Source: Colwellia sp. E2M01
GTDB lineage: Bacteria > Pseudomonadota > Gammaproteobacteria > Enterobacterales > Alteromonadaceae
Length of the DNA: 64,000 bases
Reading direction: 5' to 3'
Assembly (NCBI RefSeq): GCF_018860585.1
Contig: NZ_JAHKPR010000075.1
Coordinates: 1-64,000 of the forward strand
The notes under the pieces are model-generated. The model was given only the letters and a program-made list of their open reading frames with translations. It was not told the DNA's origin and did not search any database. Shown piece by piece: positions 18,425 through 28,392 of this stretch; position 1 is the stretch's first letter, and each line of letters starts with the position of its first letter. The position numbers were made by a program, and so were the translations under genes.

Positions 18425-20278
18425 TTAACTACTCATTATCTTATCTATATCAGTATGAATGGCAATTAACTCATCATAATCTATTAAGTTGTCTGGCTGC
18501 CGTTTGTTATGTACGTAAACCTGATTGTTAATCATTAGTTTAGATTTTTTCTTTGCTTCTGTAGCTAAGCTAGCAACGTCTAAATGGCTTAAACAAAACC
18601 TGATATCAGGTTGTATTACGCCACAACTTAAATTTAGTAATGGGAAAAACTGGTTTTCATCATTTCTATTATTACTCTCGTAGCCATTGGCTTGTATGTG
18701 TTCAGGTTTAAAATAATCTTGCACACGCTGTGAAAATATTTGTAATATTTCTTCGCATTTCTTTAACCAATGCTGAGTTTTGAAAATAATCACAAAATCG
18801 TCACCACCAACATGGCCAATAAAGTCTTCGTCACTGTCACAACAAACACTAACAACGTCAGCCACCAGTTTTATAACCGCATCGCCTGCAGCATAACCAT
18901 ATAAATCGTTAAATGGTTTAAAAAAATTTAAATCCAGGTATGCCAGAGTAAATGGAATGTTTTTAGTAATATGCTGCGTTATTTTTTGCTCAATAACTAT
19001 ATTGCCTGGAAGCATACTTAATGGGTTGGCATGTTGTGCAAATTGAATTTTTTGTTCGGTAATCCGCTTTAATAGAATATGAATATTCGCTAACCCTAAA
19101 TATTTACCTTGATCGGTCACAATAAATTCTTGGCGCATAGTTAACGACTGATCGCTAGTAATTAAATCACTCACTTCAACCAATGATGCTTGTATATCAA
19201 CAATAAAAGGTAATTGACTCATCACTGTTGCTATGGGTTTATTGTTGTAAAGCGCATAACCATATTGGCTGGAAAACAGCTCGGTTAGTTTATCTTTATG
19301 AATTATCCCTACAGGGACATTATCGCAATCTACCACAGCCAGAGAAAACAATCGGTTATCAAGATCAAATCTTTTATACACAGCTGAACATCGCTCATCC
19401 ATAGTGAGCGCTGGTGTAACGCTAGTTAAATCAATAATTTCAGTATTAACTTCTGAGGAATTTTGGTTTGACGCTGCTTTTCTAAAAGTGACGATATTAG
19501 GAACCGTACGTAATGGTTGAGCTGCAGGTCTTGCTAATAAAAAACCTTGAGCGAATTGCATGCCTAGCTTTTCTAATAATAAAAACTCTTCGTGAGTTTC
19601 AATACCTTCAGCAATGATTTTAACGCCAGTGGCTTTACCTAGTTCAAAAATAGTGCGCAATAGTTCACGCTTTACAATGTTTTTATGCGAGTCTTGAATA
19701 AAGTATTTATCTATTTTAACAATATCAGGGCGTAACTCTGCCCATTGCATTAAACCAGAATGACCTGTGCCTAAGTCATCAATGGCAATTTTAAAGCCCA
19801 TTTTGCGATAATAAGTCAGGCTTTCTTTTAGATATTCAGTATCTTTACTGTCAAACATCTCTGTAACTTCAATTACTACGCGCTCAGCGCTAAGGCCGTA
19901 CTGTTTGATTAAACCGATAGTTTCGCCACTTTGGTGGTTTTTATCACCTAATACCAAGGGGCTGATATTAAGAAAAAGTAAGCCGTCTAGTTGTTGCTTC
20001 GTGAAGTTTTTAAAAGCAATTTTACGACATAAGCTTTCAAGCTCTGATAAGCGGCCTAGTGCAAACGCGGTTTTAAATAACTCTAATGGCGAAGAAAATA
20101 AACTGTCTTTTTCTACACGTGTTAACGCCTCATAGCCCCAAATTTTTTGGTTGCTAATATCGAAAATAGGCTGGAAATATGTAGTAAGCGTTTCTTTTTC
20201 AAGAATGTTATTTAGCTCAGCAGCTAATAAAGTTATGTTATTCATAAAGCGAATAATAGTTTGTAATAAAACCGTCAC
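18425..20278 (-). CDS. EAL-CBS-GGDEF cyclic-di-GMP signalling protein
   Basis: A 617-residue cytoplasmic protein with no membrane segment. The EAL phosphodiesterase domain (about 25-265) keeps YEALTRVE, DDLGTGHSGL and AEGIETHEE, so it looks catalytically competent. Two CBS modules follow (about 295-410). A diguanylate-cyclase-like domain (about 425-590) has GGDDF instead of GGDEF, which may weaken activity. The EAL-first order resembles the known EAL-CBS-GGDEF class. The longest frame starts at a GTG at 20278; an ATG at 20245 (MNNITLLAAEL) is equally plausible, as neither has a clear ribosome site. It probably lowers c-di-GMP, with nucleotide sensing by the CBS pair inferred. Confidence 0.88.
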   Translation of the reverse strand: MTVLLQTIIRFMNNITLLAAELNNILEKETLTTYFQPIFDISNQKIWGYEALTRVEKDSLFSSPLELFKTAFALGRLSELESLCRKIAFKNFTKQQLDGLLFLNISPLVLGDKNHQSGETIGLIKQYGLSAERVVIEVTEMFDSKDTEYLKESLTYYRKMGFKIAIDDLGTGHSGLMQWAELRPDIVKIDKYFIQDSHKNIVKRELLRTIFELGKATGVKIIAEGIETHEEFLLLEKLGMQFAQGFLLARPAAQPLRTVPNIVTFRKAASNQNSSEVNTEIIDLTSVTPALTMDERCSAVYKRFDLDNRLFSLAVVDCDNVPVGIIHKDKLTELFSSQYGYALYNNKPIATVMSQLPFIVDIQASLVEVSDLITSDQSLTMRQEFIVTDQGKYLGLANIHILLKRITEQKIQFAQHANPLSMLPGNIVIEQKITQHITKNIPFTLAYLDLNFFKPFNDLYGYAAGDAVIKLVADVVSVCCDSDEDFIGHVGGDDFVIIFKTQHWLKKCEEILQIFSQRVQDYFKPEHIQANGYESNNRNDENQFFPLLNLSCGVIQPDIRFCLSHLDVASLATEAKKKSKLMINNQVYVHNKRQPDNLIDYDELIAIHTDIDKIMSS

Positions 20279-20486
20279 TGTATGGATTTAATGTTACATA
20301 ATTATGAATCGCAGCAAGCTGAGCATGCATTTACTGCTGATTGTGTAAATAAAGTACATAATTGGCTTACATAGACAATAGCTTTGAAAGATAGTTGTGA
20401 TGTTTTGGAGCTTATTGCTCGATAATAATGACCATGTATCTAGTGCTATTGTTTAGCTACTTACAAAGCATTAAATAACGTAGGTC

Positions 20487-21197
20487 TTACATTATATTTA
20501 ATAATGCGGCAATCACACCAATAGCACCACCAAATATTCCACCCCAAACCACTAACCAGCCGAGATGTTGTTTTATCATTTCTTGGACGATTTCTTTTAC
20601 CAGTTGTGGCGTTAATTCATCTAAGCGCTTTTGAATAATGTCACTCACTTTATCACGCATGCCGGCAATCATATCTGGTTGCTCTAACTCGTTGCGTAAT
20701 AGGGTATTAAACTGTTCACTTTCGGAAATATCTTTTATAGACAGTTTCATTTTTTCAATAAAAGGTTCACGCATAGGCTCTATTGCTGCGCTACCACCCA
20801 CCATAGCGAGCATACCGCCAAATGAAGAATTTTCAATAACCGATACTAGGTTGTCAAAGGCAGGAGAAAGGTCTACTTTATCAATAACTGGAGCTAAATT
20901 AATGGTGCTTGCCTTACCCGAGCTATCAGACAAAAAGCGATCGATATTTTCTTCAGTAAAAAATTGTTCCATCATTAAATGGCGAATAGCAACTTTGAAC
21001 TCTTCAAAACGTGCAGGAATTACCCCCGAGCCATAAAGTAATGGCACTTTTTCAAACAACATGTGCACCGCTAACCAGTTGGTTACTGCGCCCGATAAGG
21101 CAAATAAACCTAGGGTGAAAATAATAGGCTGTTCGCTTACATAACCTGCCACGGTTAAGGCTAAGGCAATACAGTTGGTAATAAAGCTTTTATTCAC
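20487..21197 (-). CDS. DUF445 family membrane protein
   Basis: A 236-residue protein with N-terminal membrane helices (about 7-45, including ALSGAVTNWLAVHMLFEKVP), a long helical cytoplasmic middle and a C-terminal helix (about 212-235, VWGGIFGGAIGVIAALLNIM). The GAVTNWLAVHMLF segment is characteristic of DUF445 proteins. Their molecular function is not established. The gene stands alone, separated from greB on the opposite strand by about 217 bases of shared upstream region. Confidence 0.8.
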   Translation of the reverse strand: MNKSFITNCIALALTVAGYVSEQPIIFTLGLFALSGAVTNWLAVHMLFEKVPLLYGSGVIPARFEEFKVAIRHLMMEQFFTEENIDRFLSDSSGKASTINLAPVIDKVDLSPAFDNLVSVIENSSFGGMLAMVGGSAAIEPMREPFIEKMKLSIKDISESEQFNTLLRNELEQPDMIAGMRDKVSDIIQKRLDELTPQLVKEIVQEMIKQHLGWLVVWGGIFGGAIGVIAALLNIM

Positions 21198-21414
21198 TTT
21201 TTGTCCTTAATGAAAATGTGAGAAGAGATTAATTGCAACATTTTACCTAAGTTTTACACTATTTAGTAAATCAATTTAGCATTTGTTGTTTGCTTAAGCA
21301 TGTCAGGATATTATTACCCTATTAGTTAAGCCTGAAATGAACGGCATTATTCAATTCACTCTCAATTATTAATTATCCATTAACCGCACATCTAAAATGT
21401 TAAGATAAAAACCA

Positions 21415-21891
21415 ATGAAAACTCAAATAATTACTCGTGCAGGCTATCAAAAGCTACAACAAGAACTTAATGACTTATGGCGCATTGAACGCCCTGAAAC
21501 CACTAAAAAAGTATCATGGGCAGCAAGTTTAGGTGACCGATCAGAAAATGCTGATTACCAGTATAATAAACGTCGTTTACGTGAAATAGACCGCAGAGTA
21601 CGCTTTTTAACAAAAACATTAGAACAAATTAAAGTGGTTGATTACCATCCCCAGCAAGACGGCAAAATATTCTTTGGCGCTTGGGTTGCACTTGAAAATG
21701 AGCAAGGCGAGATATTAAAATTTCGTATTGTTGGCCCCGAAGAAATATACGGCCGCAACGACTACATCTCGATAGACTCGCCAATGGCACGAGCCTGCTT
21801 GAAAAAAGAAGTAGATGATGATGTATTTGTAAAAACCCCCGAAAGCATTAAAGAATGGGTTGTCGTAAGCATTGAATATAACAAAGACTAG
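21415..21891 (+). CDS. greB: Transcription elongation factor GreB
   Basis: A 158-residue Gre factor that enters the RNA polymerase secondary channel and stimulates cleavage of backtracked RNA. The N-terminal coiled coil (about 1-80) carries the acidic tip in SLGDRSENADYQYNKRRLRE. The C-terminal FKBP-like domain (about 85-156) contains FRIVGPEEIYG and ISIDSPMARACLKKEVDD. Length matches E. coli GreB (158), and the basic patch RRLREIDRRVRFL fits GreB rather than GreA. It lies about 160 bases before tex in the same direction, a common pairing. Confidence 0.96.
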   Translation: MKTQIITRAGYQKLQQELNDLWRIERPETTKKVSWAASLGDRSENADYQYNKRRLREIDRRVRFLTKTLEQIKVVDYHPQQDGKIFFGAWVALENEQGEILKFRIVGPEEIYGRNDYISIDSPMARACLKKEVDDDVFVKTPESIKEWVVVSIEYNKD

Positions 21892-21898
21892 GTTTACT

Positions 21899-21923
21899 CG
21901 TTCCCACGCTCCGCGTGGTAACG
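21899..21923. repeat. CGTTCCCACGC...GCGTGG-AACG palindromic repeat
   Basis: An imperfect palindrome directly after the greB stop, arms CGTTCCCACGC and GCGTGGTAACG. No T run follows, so it looks like a short repetitive extragenic palindrome rather than a terminator. Confidence 0.5.
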
Positions 21924-22050
21924 ACAGTGTATACGCAGTAATATGAGGCAGCAGTATTGCTGATGTTTCTTGTCATCTCAGTTTAATTTTCGTAATTAGG
22001 GTTTTCTGTTATGATGCAGCCAACTATTACTTTGTTGGAACTGTCTTTTA

Positions 22051-24420
22051 ATGTTAACGATTGCCGAGCAAATCGCTCAAGAACTCAATGTTAACGCGGT
22101 ACAAGTTAATGCCGCTATTTCCCTACTTGATGATGGCTCAACCGTGCCATTTATTGCTCGCTATCGTAAAGAAGCTACGCAAGGTTTAGATGACGGACAC
22201 CTTCGTCACTTAGCCCAGCGTTTAAGTTATTTACGTGAATTGGCCGATCGCCGCCAAGTTATTCTAACCAGTATCAAACAACAAGATAAGCTAACACCTG
22301 AGCTTGAAAGGTTAATTAGCCAAGCCGATAACAAAACCAGTTTAGAAGATTTATATTTACCCTATAAACCAAAACGTCGCACTAAGGGTAAAATAGCTTG
22401 TGAAGCAGGCATTGAGCCATTAGCGAATAAATTATTTAATAATTGGCAGCTTAACCCTGAAACAGAAGCTAAAGCTTTTATTAATGCTGCGGAAGGTTTT
22501 GCCGATGAAAAGTCTGTGCTTGAAGGTGCTAGTTATATTTTAGCTGAGCGCTTTAGTGAAGATGCTAGTTTACTTGCTAAATTACGTAATCATTTACTAA
22601 AACAAGCGTATTTAACGAGTAAGGTCGTTAAAGGACAAGATAAAGCGGGCGCTAAATTCCGTGATTATTTTGAGCACAGTGAAAAATTAAAAACGGTGCC
22701 GTCGCATCGTATGCTGGCCATGTTACGCGGCAAAAATGAAGGTTTCTTACAACTCAGTATTGATGTTGACCCAGGACAAGAGTCAACAACCTTTAGTAGT
22801 GCTGAACATATTATTATTGAGCATTTAACATTACGTTGTTTAACCTCAGGAAATAAACAAGCTGCGGCTGAGTTTTTAACTAAAACAATACTATTGACTT
22901 GGAAAGCAAAATTAAGCGTTAGTTTAAGTACCGAGTTAATTACTGCGTTGCGCGAACAAGCTGAAACTCAAGCCATTGATGTTTTCTCTAACAACTTGGC
23001 TGATTTATTAATGGCGGCTCCTGCTGGCGCATTGGTAACTTTAGGCTTAGATCCGGGCTTACGCACCGGTTGTAAAATTGCTGTTGTTGATGGCACAGGA
23101 AAACTCTTACATACCGCCACTATATTCCCACACGCACCGCAAAACCATTGGGACAAATCAATCCGTACTTTAGTTAATGTTTGTCGCCAGTTTAAAGTCG
23201 AATTAGTGGCAATTGGCAACGGTACCGGATCGCGTGAAAGTGACAAGCTTGTTGCTGAAGTAATTCAAAGCTTTAAAGCTGAAGAAAGCAAAATCAAATT
23301 AACCAAAATGATTGTTAGTGAAGCGGGCGCTTCGGTGTATTCGGCTTCTGAATTTGCCGCCAATGAATTTCCTGATCTAGATGTATCTATTCGTGGTGCG
23401 GTATCTATCGCCAGACGTTTGCAAGATCCACTTGCCGAGTTGGTGAAAATAGATCCAAAAGCCATAGGTGTTGGTCAATATCAACATGACGTCAGCCAAA
23501 GCCAGTTAAGCAAAACCCTTGATGATGTGGTTGAAGATTGTGTAAACGCCGTCGGTGTTGATTTAAATAGCGCCTCAGCGGCTTTATTAACACGTGTGTC
23601 AGGTTTAAATAAAACCATGGCAAATAACATTGTGGCTTTTCGAGATAGCGAAGGTCGCTTTAATAACCGTAAACAACTTAAAAAAGTTGCTCGTTTAGGG
23701 CCAAAAGCTTTTGAACAAGCCGCAGGTTTTTTACGTATTACTGACGGCGATAACCCGTTAGATCAATCAGCATTGCATCCTGAAAGTTATCCTGTGGTTG
23801 AGAAGATTATTAACCAATTAAATTTGGATGTTAATAGTGTTCTGAATAATAGCGAACAATTAAACTCTCTCGACGTTAGTCAGTTAACTGATGCAAATGT
23901 TGGTGAAATTACTATTAATGAAATTATCAAAGAACTAGCTAAACCAAGTCGAGATCCACGTCCTGAATTTAAAATGGCAACCTTTGCCGACGGCGTAACT
24001 ACTATGGCAGATTTAACCCCAGGTTTAATACTTGAAGGGGTAGTTTCTAATGTGGCTAACTTTGGTGCTTTTGTTGATATTGGTGTTCACCAAGACGGCT
24101 TAGTACACATTTCATCCATTACTAATAAGTTTGTGAGCGATCCGCGTGAGGTTGTTAAAGCGGGCGATATTGTTAAAGTAAAAGTGGTTGAAGTTGATGT
24201 TGCTCGTAAACGTATTAGCTTAACCATGCGTTTAGATGAAGAAGTAAGTGAAAAAGCCAGCAAACCAGCTTACGTTAAAACTAATGCAGCAGATAAAACG
24301 CAATCGAAAAACAACCATAACAAGCAAAGAAACACTGCGCCCCAGTCTAAACCTAAAAAAGTAGATAATGCAGCAATGGGTAACGCTTTTGCGGATGCTT
24401 TTGCGAAGTTAAAGAAATAA
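22051..24420 (+). CDS. tex: Tex-family RNA-binding transcription accessory protein
   Basis: A 789-residue Tex/YhgF protein, the bacterial relative of Spt6. It has an N-terminal helical region with [20 protein letters not shown] (Tex signature, about 25-45) and a YqgF/RNase H-like domain (about 325-460, beginning [17 protein letters not shown]). Helix-hairpin-helix modules follow (about 490-560), then an S1 RNA-binding domain (about 650-725, [19 protein letters not shown]). The C-terminal tail is Lys/Asn/Gln-rich and disordered. Length is slightly above E. coli YhgF (773). It acts on RNA or transcription in the cytoplasm; the precise role is not settled for the family. Confidence 0.95.
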   Translation: MLTIAEQIAQELNVNAVQVNAAISLLDDGSTVPFIARYRKEATQGLDDGHLRHLAQRLSYLRELADRRQVILTSIKQQDKLTPELERLISQADNKTSLEDLYLPYKPKRRTKGKIACEAGIEPLANKLFNNWQLNPETEAKAFINAAEGFADEKSVLEGASYILAERFSEDASLLAKLRNHLLKQAYLTSKVVKGQDKAGAKFRDYFEHSEKLKTVPSHRMLAMLRGKNEGFLQLSIDVDPGQESTTFSSAEHIIIEHLTLRCLTSGNKQAAAEFLTKTILLTWKAKLSVSLSTELITALREQAETQAIDVFSNNLADLLMAAPAGALVTLGLDPGLRTGCKIAVVDGTGKLLHTATIFPHAPQNHWDKSIRTLVNVCRQFKVELVAIGNGTGSRESDKLVAEVIQSFKAEESKIKLTKMIVSEAGASVYSASEFAANEFPDLDVSIRGAVSIARRLQDPLAELVKIDPKAIGVGQYQHDVSQSQLSKTLDDVVEDCVNAVGVDLNSASAALLTRVSGLNKTMANNIVAFRDSEGRFNNRKQLKKVARLGPKAFEQAAGFLRITDGDNPLDQSALHPESYPVVEKIINQLNLDVNSVLNNSEQLNSLDVSQLTDANVGEITINEIIKELAKPSRDPRPEFKMATFADGVTTMADLTPGLILEGVVSNVANFGAFVDIGVHQDGLVHISSITNKFVSDPREVVKAGDIVKVKVVEVDVARKRISLTMRLDEEVSEKASKPAYVKTNAADKTQSKNNHNKQRNTAPQSKPKKVDNAAMGNAFADAFAKLKK

Positions 24421-24485
24421 GGCGTTAACTTAACGAATACTTATTTTACGCTTTATGTTCTAGGTTATATGCACTGACTCAGTTG

Positions 24486-24565
24486 CGTCATCCCCGTGGT
24501 GTATTAATCGGGGATCCAATTCTTAAAAAGGTAATGGATCTTCGACTAGAGACTTCGAAGATGAC
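24486..24565. repeat. Dispersed two-hairpin intergenic repeat, copy 3
   Basis: Starts GTCATCCCCG and ends CGAAGATGAC, so the ends are inverted (GTCATC/GATGAC). Hairpin one is ATCCCCG opposite CGGGGAT; hairpin two is ATCTTCGA opposite TCGAAGAT. It is the best-formed copy of this family in the window. Confidence 0.8.
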
Positions 24566-24623
24566 ATATTCAGCTAAGTTAACTACATTTATCAATTATT
24601 TTAAATTAATTGTACAAATAGTG

Positions 24624-24652
24624 TTGACTAACGTAATGAGAATGATTATCAT
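24624..24652 (+). promoter_or_regulatory. Sigma-70 promoter of the small RNA candidate
   Basis: TTGACT (24624-24629) and TATCAT (24647-24652) are separated by exactly 17 bases. This predicts a start near 24659-24661 with no open frame downstream. The -10 box lies inside a Fur-like palindrome. Confidence 0.75.
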
Positions 24653-24656
24653 TTGT
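24638..24656 (+). promoter_or_regulatory. Fur-box-like operator
   Basis: GAGAATGATTATCATTTGT matches the 19-bp Fur consensus (GATAATGATAATCATTATC) at 14 positions by eye. It has a perfect AATGAT-T-ATCATT core at 24641-24653. Overlap with the -10 box suggests repression when iron is plentiful. Confidence 0.65.
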
Positions 24657-24659
24657 TTC

Positions 24660-24988
24660 GTTGCTTAGTAAGTGAATGCTCTCTCACTAAATAAGTAACG
24701 GTAAGGAAAGGAACTTAGTAATTATGCTTCAGGACACATAACGACTAAGTTTCATTTGCTAGATTACTTAAGCGGTGAATGCTCTCTCACTTAATAAGTT
24801 ATAGCAAAGCACGGAGCTTGGTGGTTATGTTTCAGGACGCATAGCCACTAAGTGCCAACCTTACTTTTTAAAGTGTGAATTTAATGGTGTGCTTCAGGAC
24901 CACACATTAACTGAGCACTTTAAGTTTCTATTATATGTTTTTGATGGTTTAGCCAGTAATACCTTGATAAGTATTACTGGCTTTTTTA
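24660..24988 (+). ncRNA. Candidate Fur-controlled small RNA with repeated TTCAGGAC loops
   Basis: About 330 bases with no usable open frame, between a promoter and an intrinsic terminator. Three hairpins present nearly the same apical loop: CTTCAGGACA (loop 24727-24736, stem 24710-24753), TTTCAGGACG (24830-24839, stem 24816-24853) and CTTCAGGAC (24892-24900, stem 24870-24921). Stem sequences differ but still pair, including G-U pairs, so structure looks conserved. A smaller hairpin with loop ATGCTCTC precedes the first two (24671-24688 and 24774-24791). CAGGA in hairpin loops is how CsrB/RsmZ-type RNAs bind CsrA. RyhB-like base pairing through the loops is an alternative. No known RNA family is recognised with confidence. 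Confidence 0.7.
24951..24988 (+). terminator. Intrinsic terminator of the small RNA candidate
   Basis: A perfect 12-bp stem (24951-24962 with 24971-24982), loop CTTGATAA, then TTTTTT. The opposite strand has no T run, so it acts rightward only and cannot serve the leftward chemotaxis gene next to it. Confidence 0.9.
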
Positions 24989-25012
24989 TGCTCGTCGATA
25001 AACTTATTACAG

Positions 25013-26647
25013 TTATATTTTAAATCGACTAACCACTTCCGACATGCCGTTACTACTGCCTTTTAACTCTTGACTTGTGGCACCCAAGATTTCCGTGGTA
25101 GCTAGGGATTCATCAGCCATACCAGCAAGATCATTAATTCGTAAGTTGATTTCACTCGCTGCTTGGCTTTGCTGCTCTGTTGCGCGAGCAATTTGAGTAT
25201 TCATATCTGAAATAAGCTCCATCAGTTTATCTATTTCAGTTAATGAGTCATCTGCTTTACTGGTGTGTTCTACTGTTTGCATGGAAATATTTTGGCTAAT
25301 TTTTACAGCGGCAACCGCTTCTTGTGCGCCAGACTGTAATTTTTGAATCATTTGCTGAATTTCATTAGTACTTTGTTCTGTTCTATTAGCTAAAGTACGT
25401 ACTTCGTCGGCAACAACAGCAAAACCTCGGCCTTGCTCACCTGCTCTCGCGGCTTCAATAGCAGCATTTAATGCTAATAAATTGGTTTGTTCAGCAATGC
25501 CTCTGATTACATCGAGTACAGAGCCAATGTTGTCGCTTTCAGACGCTAAACTTGCGATAACTTGACTCACTTCATCAATGTTGGTTGATAATGACTGCAT
25601 TTGATTGATGGTATTTGAGATTATTTGCTTACCATCAGAGGTGTTAGTTCTTGCTTCGTTAGCTGCATGTTCAGCTGAACTAGCATTATCACTAACTTCT
25701 TTGATTTGTGAGCTCATTTCTTCCATTGCTGTTGCAACTTGTGCGGTAATGTCATTTTGGTTTTGTATTAGTGTTTGTACCGCTTCACTTGCTCCAGCAA
25801 CGGCATCGGAATGCTCAAGAACTTGGCTAGTGTTATTAGCTACATCTTGTAATGATTGACGAATCTTGCGAGTAAATTCATTAAAGTATTTAGAAAGGTG
25901 TGATATTTCATCATGACCTGTTGCGTCTAAAGATTGTGTTAAGTCGCCTTCACCTTGAGCTATATCTTTCATTAATTCAGCAGCAGAGCGGCTAGGTAGT
26001 ATGATGCTTTGACCGATAAAGTAACTTATTGCAATTATGGCTAAAATAATAATGATGCTGTTGGTTATTACTAAATTACGTTGTTTAGCAAAACTTACAT
26101 CAATATCATCTAAATAAGTACCTGAGCCAATAATCCATTGCCAAGGAGTAAAACCTTTAACAAAACTGATTTTGTCTATAGGCTTATCGAAACCAGCTTT
26201 TGCCCATTTGTAATAAACGTAACCTTCACCCTCTGCTTTAGTGACTTTCACCATTTCTACAAATAAGCGTTTGCCGTCGGGATCTTTAAAGTTGGATATA
26301 TCTTTACCGTTCAATTTAGCGTTAATTGGGTGCATTATCATATTCGGTTTAAAATCATTCACCCAAAAATAATTAGTACTGTCGTAACGCATAGCGGCAA
26401 TAACATTTAATGCCTGTTGTTTTGCGTCACCTTCACTGAGCTCACCCGCTTTTTGTAAAGCATAATAGTGTTCTATTACACCGTAAGTACTATCAACAAG
26501 CTCTTTAGTGGCTTGCTGTTTTTGTTTAAGCATTAATTGGTATTCTTCTGACAAGCTCATGGTATCAAGCACAATGAGGCCTATGATGAATAATGCGGCT
26601 AATGCGCTTAATCTTTGCTGTATAGTAAACTTTCGTAAGAAATCCAT
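25013..26647 (-). CDS. Methyl-accepting chemotaxis protein with single Cache sensor
   Basis: A 544-residue chemoreceptor. A membrane helix at about 10-30 and another at about 190-212 flank a periplasmic sCache-type domain ([52 protein letters not shown]). A HAMP region follows (about 215-270). The signalling domain contains the kinase-binding hairpin [20 protein letters not shown] and ends at a short tail without a CheR pentapeptide. Such sCache receptors often sense carboxylic or small organic acids; the ligand here is unknown. Monocistronic by layout. Confidence 0.93.
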   Translation of the reverse strand: MDFLRKFTIQQRLSALAALFIIGLIVLDTMSLSEEYQLMLKQKQQATKELVDSTYGVIEHYYALQKAGELSEGDAKQQALNVIAAMRYDSTNYFWVNDFKPNMIMHPINAKLNGKDISNFKDPDGKRLFVEMVKVTKAEGEGYVYYKWAKAGFDKPIDKISFVKGFTPWQWIIGSGTYLDDIDVSFAKQRNLVITNSIIIILAIIAISYFIGQSIILPSRSAAELMKDIAQGEGDLTQSLDATGHDEISHLSKYFNEFTRKIRQSLQDVANNTSQVLEHSDAVAGASEAVQTLIQNQNDITAQVATAMEEMSSQIKEVSDNASSAEHAANEARTNTSDGKQIISNTINQMQSLSTNIDEVSQVIASLASESDNIGSVLDVIRGIAEQTNLLALNAAIEAARAGEQGRGFAVVADEVRTLANRTEQSTNEIQQMIQKLQSGAQEAVAAVKISQNISMQTVEHTSKADDSLTEIDKLMELISDMNTQIARATEQQSQAASEINLRINDLAGMADESLATTEILGATSQELKGSSNGMSEVVSRFKI

Positions 26648-26858
26648 TTTTTATCCTTTTTTAACTAATAAATGCTAGTGCTAATATTTTTAGTAATAAT
26701 TTTTAAGCTGAGCCTGAAACTAAGTTTAGTCGATAACTATAGTGCCTAATTAAAGTGTTAATATAGGTACGATTTTAAAGATTTAGGTTAATTATAGATA
26801 AGAAATACAGCTAAGCGAGAATTAGAGTGCGAATAAGAGATATGTTTAGTTTTTGTAT

Positions 26859-26883
26859 AAAAAAAGGGAAGCCAAAGCTTCCC
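26859..26883 (-). terminator. Terminator of the DcaP-like porin gene
   Basis: Stem GGGAAGC (26866-26872) with GCTTCCC (26877-26883), loop CAAA. Read leftward it is followed by a run of seven or more T. It lies 62 bases after the porin stop. Confidence 0.9.
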
Positions 26884-26945
26884 AATAAAATAACCTCAAG
26901 GAGGTTAAACAATGCAAAAATTTTACATTAAATATTTACGTTAAC

Positions 26946-28043
26946 TTACAATACGAACTTTGTTGATAATTGTACGTAGGTTGAATCGCCGCCAGTAGTT
27001 GTACCGGAAGCCGAAGTGGCGTTAGCCATATCAAAATTACCTACTTCAACACCAACAGAAAGCTGTTTAGTCAGACTTTGGAATAAGTTAACGCCAAAGT
27101 GAGAACGATCTCTATCACTTAGATCTGTTGTGGTATTACCATAAAATACTGAGCTACGTAGGGTTTCATTCCAAAAGTGGCGATAAGCAACCATAATTGA
27201 GACTGATTCTTCTACTTCATCACCAACCACATCGGTGGCAGCAGTAACGCCAACATAACGACCCGTGTTACCTGCGTGTACTTGGAAACGTACATCATCT
27301 TTGCCAAAGGTATTAATACGACCTGCAACACCAACGCCTACTCCAGTTTCAGAGCCGCCGGTAGTTTGTAATTGACGGACTAAACCAGCAACTGAAACGT
27401 TACCCCAATCGCCAGAAAAGGTGTATTTACCAATAAAATCAGGGATTGAGTCATCGCCGTGAACACCACCATACGTTTCAGGGTTTTCAATAGACAGTTG
27501 TAAACCGCCATTGGTATAACGAATCTGTCCCTGACGAATAAAGGCAGAAGCCACTAAAGGCCCTGCAAAATCGGCCGCTTCAGCAAGTGAGCTAGTGTTT
27601 TGAAAAGTAGTCCAAGTTTGACCGACTAAAATATCTTTGTATTTAACAAAGGCGTGACGTAAACGTGGTTTTGAAGAGTTTGAGATAATTTCATTACCAC
27701 CACCAGCAACACCGTCACCATAAAAATCAATTTCAATAAAACCGGTTACGTCGCCATGGGTATATTTGGTATTAAAACGTGTTTCGTTGGCTGAAATGCC
27801 AAAGTTTGAAATATCACTGTCTAAAACTGTACCACCACCATAAAAGTAATCATTGGCGGCAATATTACCGTTCATATAGCGCGCATCAACTTTAATGTAA
27901 CCACCAAAAGTTAAACTGTCACCGTCATCTAATTTAATTGTATAGCTAGCGTTAGCAGCAGCTGTAACGGCTAGTAAGCTAGTTGCTAATGCTAATCTTT
28001 TAACTTTAAACGTAGTTTTTTTAAACATAGAATTATTAAGCAT
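26946..28043 (-). CDS. DcaP-like outer-membrane porin
   Basis: A 365-residue beta-barrel protein. The start at 28043 is chosen because AAAGGGA sits 5 bases upstream; the frame extends 8 codons further without a ribosome site. A signal peptide (RLALATSLLAVTAAANA) precedes the mature start SYTIKLDDGDSLTFGGYIK. LRHAFVKYKDILVGQTWTTF and the GFIEIDFYGDG segment are typical of DcaP-type trimeric porins, which take up dicarboxylates or similar anions. The C-terminus ends STKFVL, with a terminal hydrophobic residue as expected for barrel insertion. The substrate is not evident. Transcribed alone. Confidence 0.85.
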   Translation of the reverse strand: MLNNSMFKKTTFKVKRLALATSLLAVTAAANASYTIKLDDGDSLTFGGYIKVDARYMNGNIAANDYFYGGGTVLDSDISNFGISANETRFNTKYTHGDVTGFIEIDFYGDGVAGGGNEIISNSSKPRLRHAFVKYKDILVGQTWTTFQNTSSLAEAADFAGPLVASAFIRQGQIRYTNGGLQLSIENPETYGGVHGDDSIPDFIGKYTFSGDWGNVSVAGLVRQLQTTGGSETGVGVGVAGRINTFGKDDVRFQVHAGNTGRYVGVTAATDVVGDEVEESVSIMVAYRHFWNETLRSSVFYGNTTTDLSDRDRSHFGVNLFQSLTKQLSVGVEVGNFDMANATSASGTTTGGDSTYVQLSTKFVL

Positions 28044-28301
28044 GATATTCCCTTTATTGTTCACCAATTTTGGTTGGACTTATTATATGTGTATTTTTTA
28101 TTGTTACGTTTTTCAATACGATCATAAGTTAGAGTGTAAAGTGAACAAAATAAATTAGACCTAAGTCTACATTGTTAAGAAAAAAGAATAGTTCGAGTTA
28201 AGTATGTATTGTATCGAAGAAGTTAACCAAGCAGTTTATAAGAGCTTGCTAGCATGATTGCCTCAATACTATTGTGGTGTTGAGACACTAACAAAGGGGT
28301 A

Positions 28302-28333
28302 TCTAAAGAAAGAACGGTTACTCTTTCTTTAGA
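28302..28333 (-). terminator. Hairpin downstream of the S9 peptidase gene
   Basis: A perfect 12-bp inverted repeat (TCTAAAGAAAGA with TCTTTCTTTAGA), loop ACGGTTAC, 60 bases beyond the peptidase stop. There is no T run on either strand, so termination is uncertain. The rest of the 349-base gap 28044-28392 holds the porin upstream region and no gene. Confidence 0.5.
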
Positions 28334-28392
28334 CTATTTGAACATGGTTTAAATTTAAGAAGTTAACAAATCGCGATTAATGCCCCTTTAAC

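Noticed and set aside
24483-24668. 61-residue plus-strand open frame
   Set aside because: It runs through a dispersed repeat and then the promoter of the small RNA candidate. No start with a ribosome site.
24951-24982. Terminator of the chemoreceptor gene at 25013
   Set aside because: The T run is only on the plus strand, so it ends a rightward transcript.
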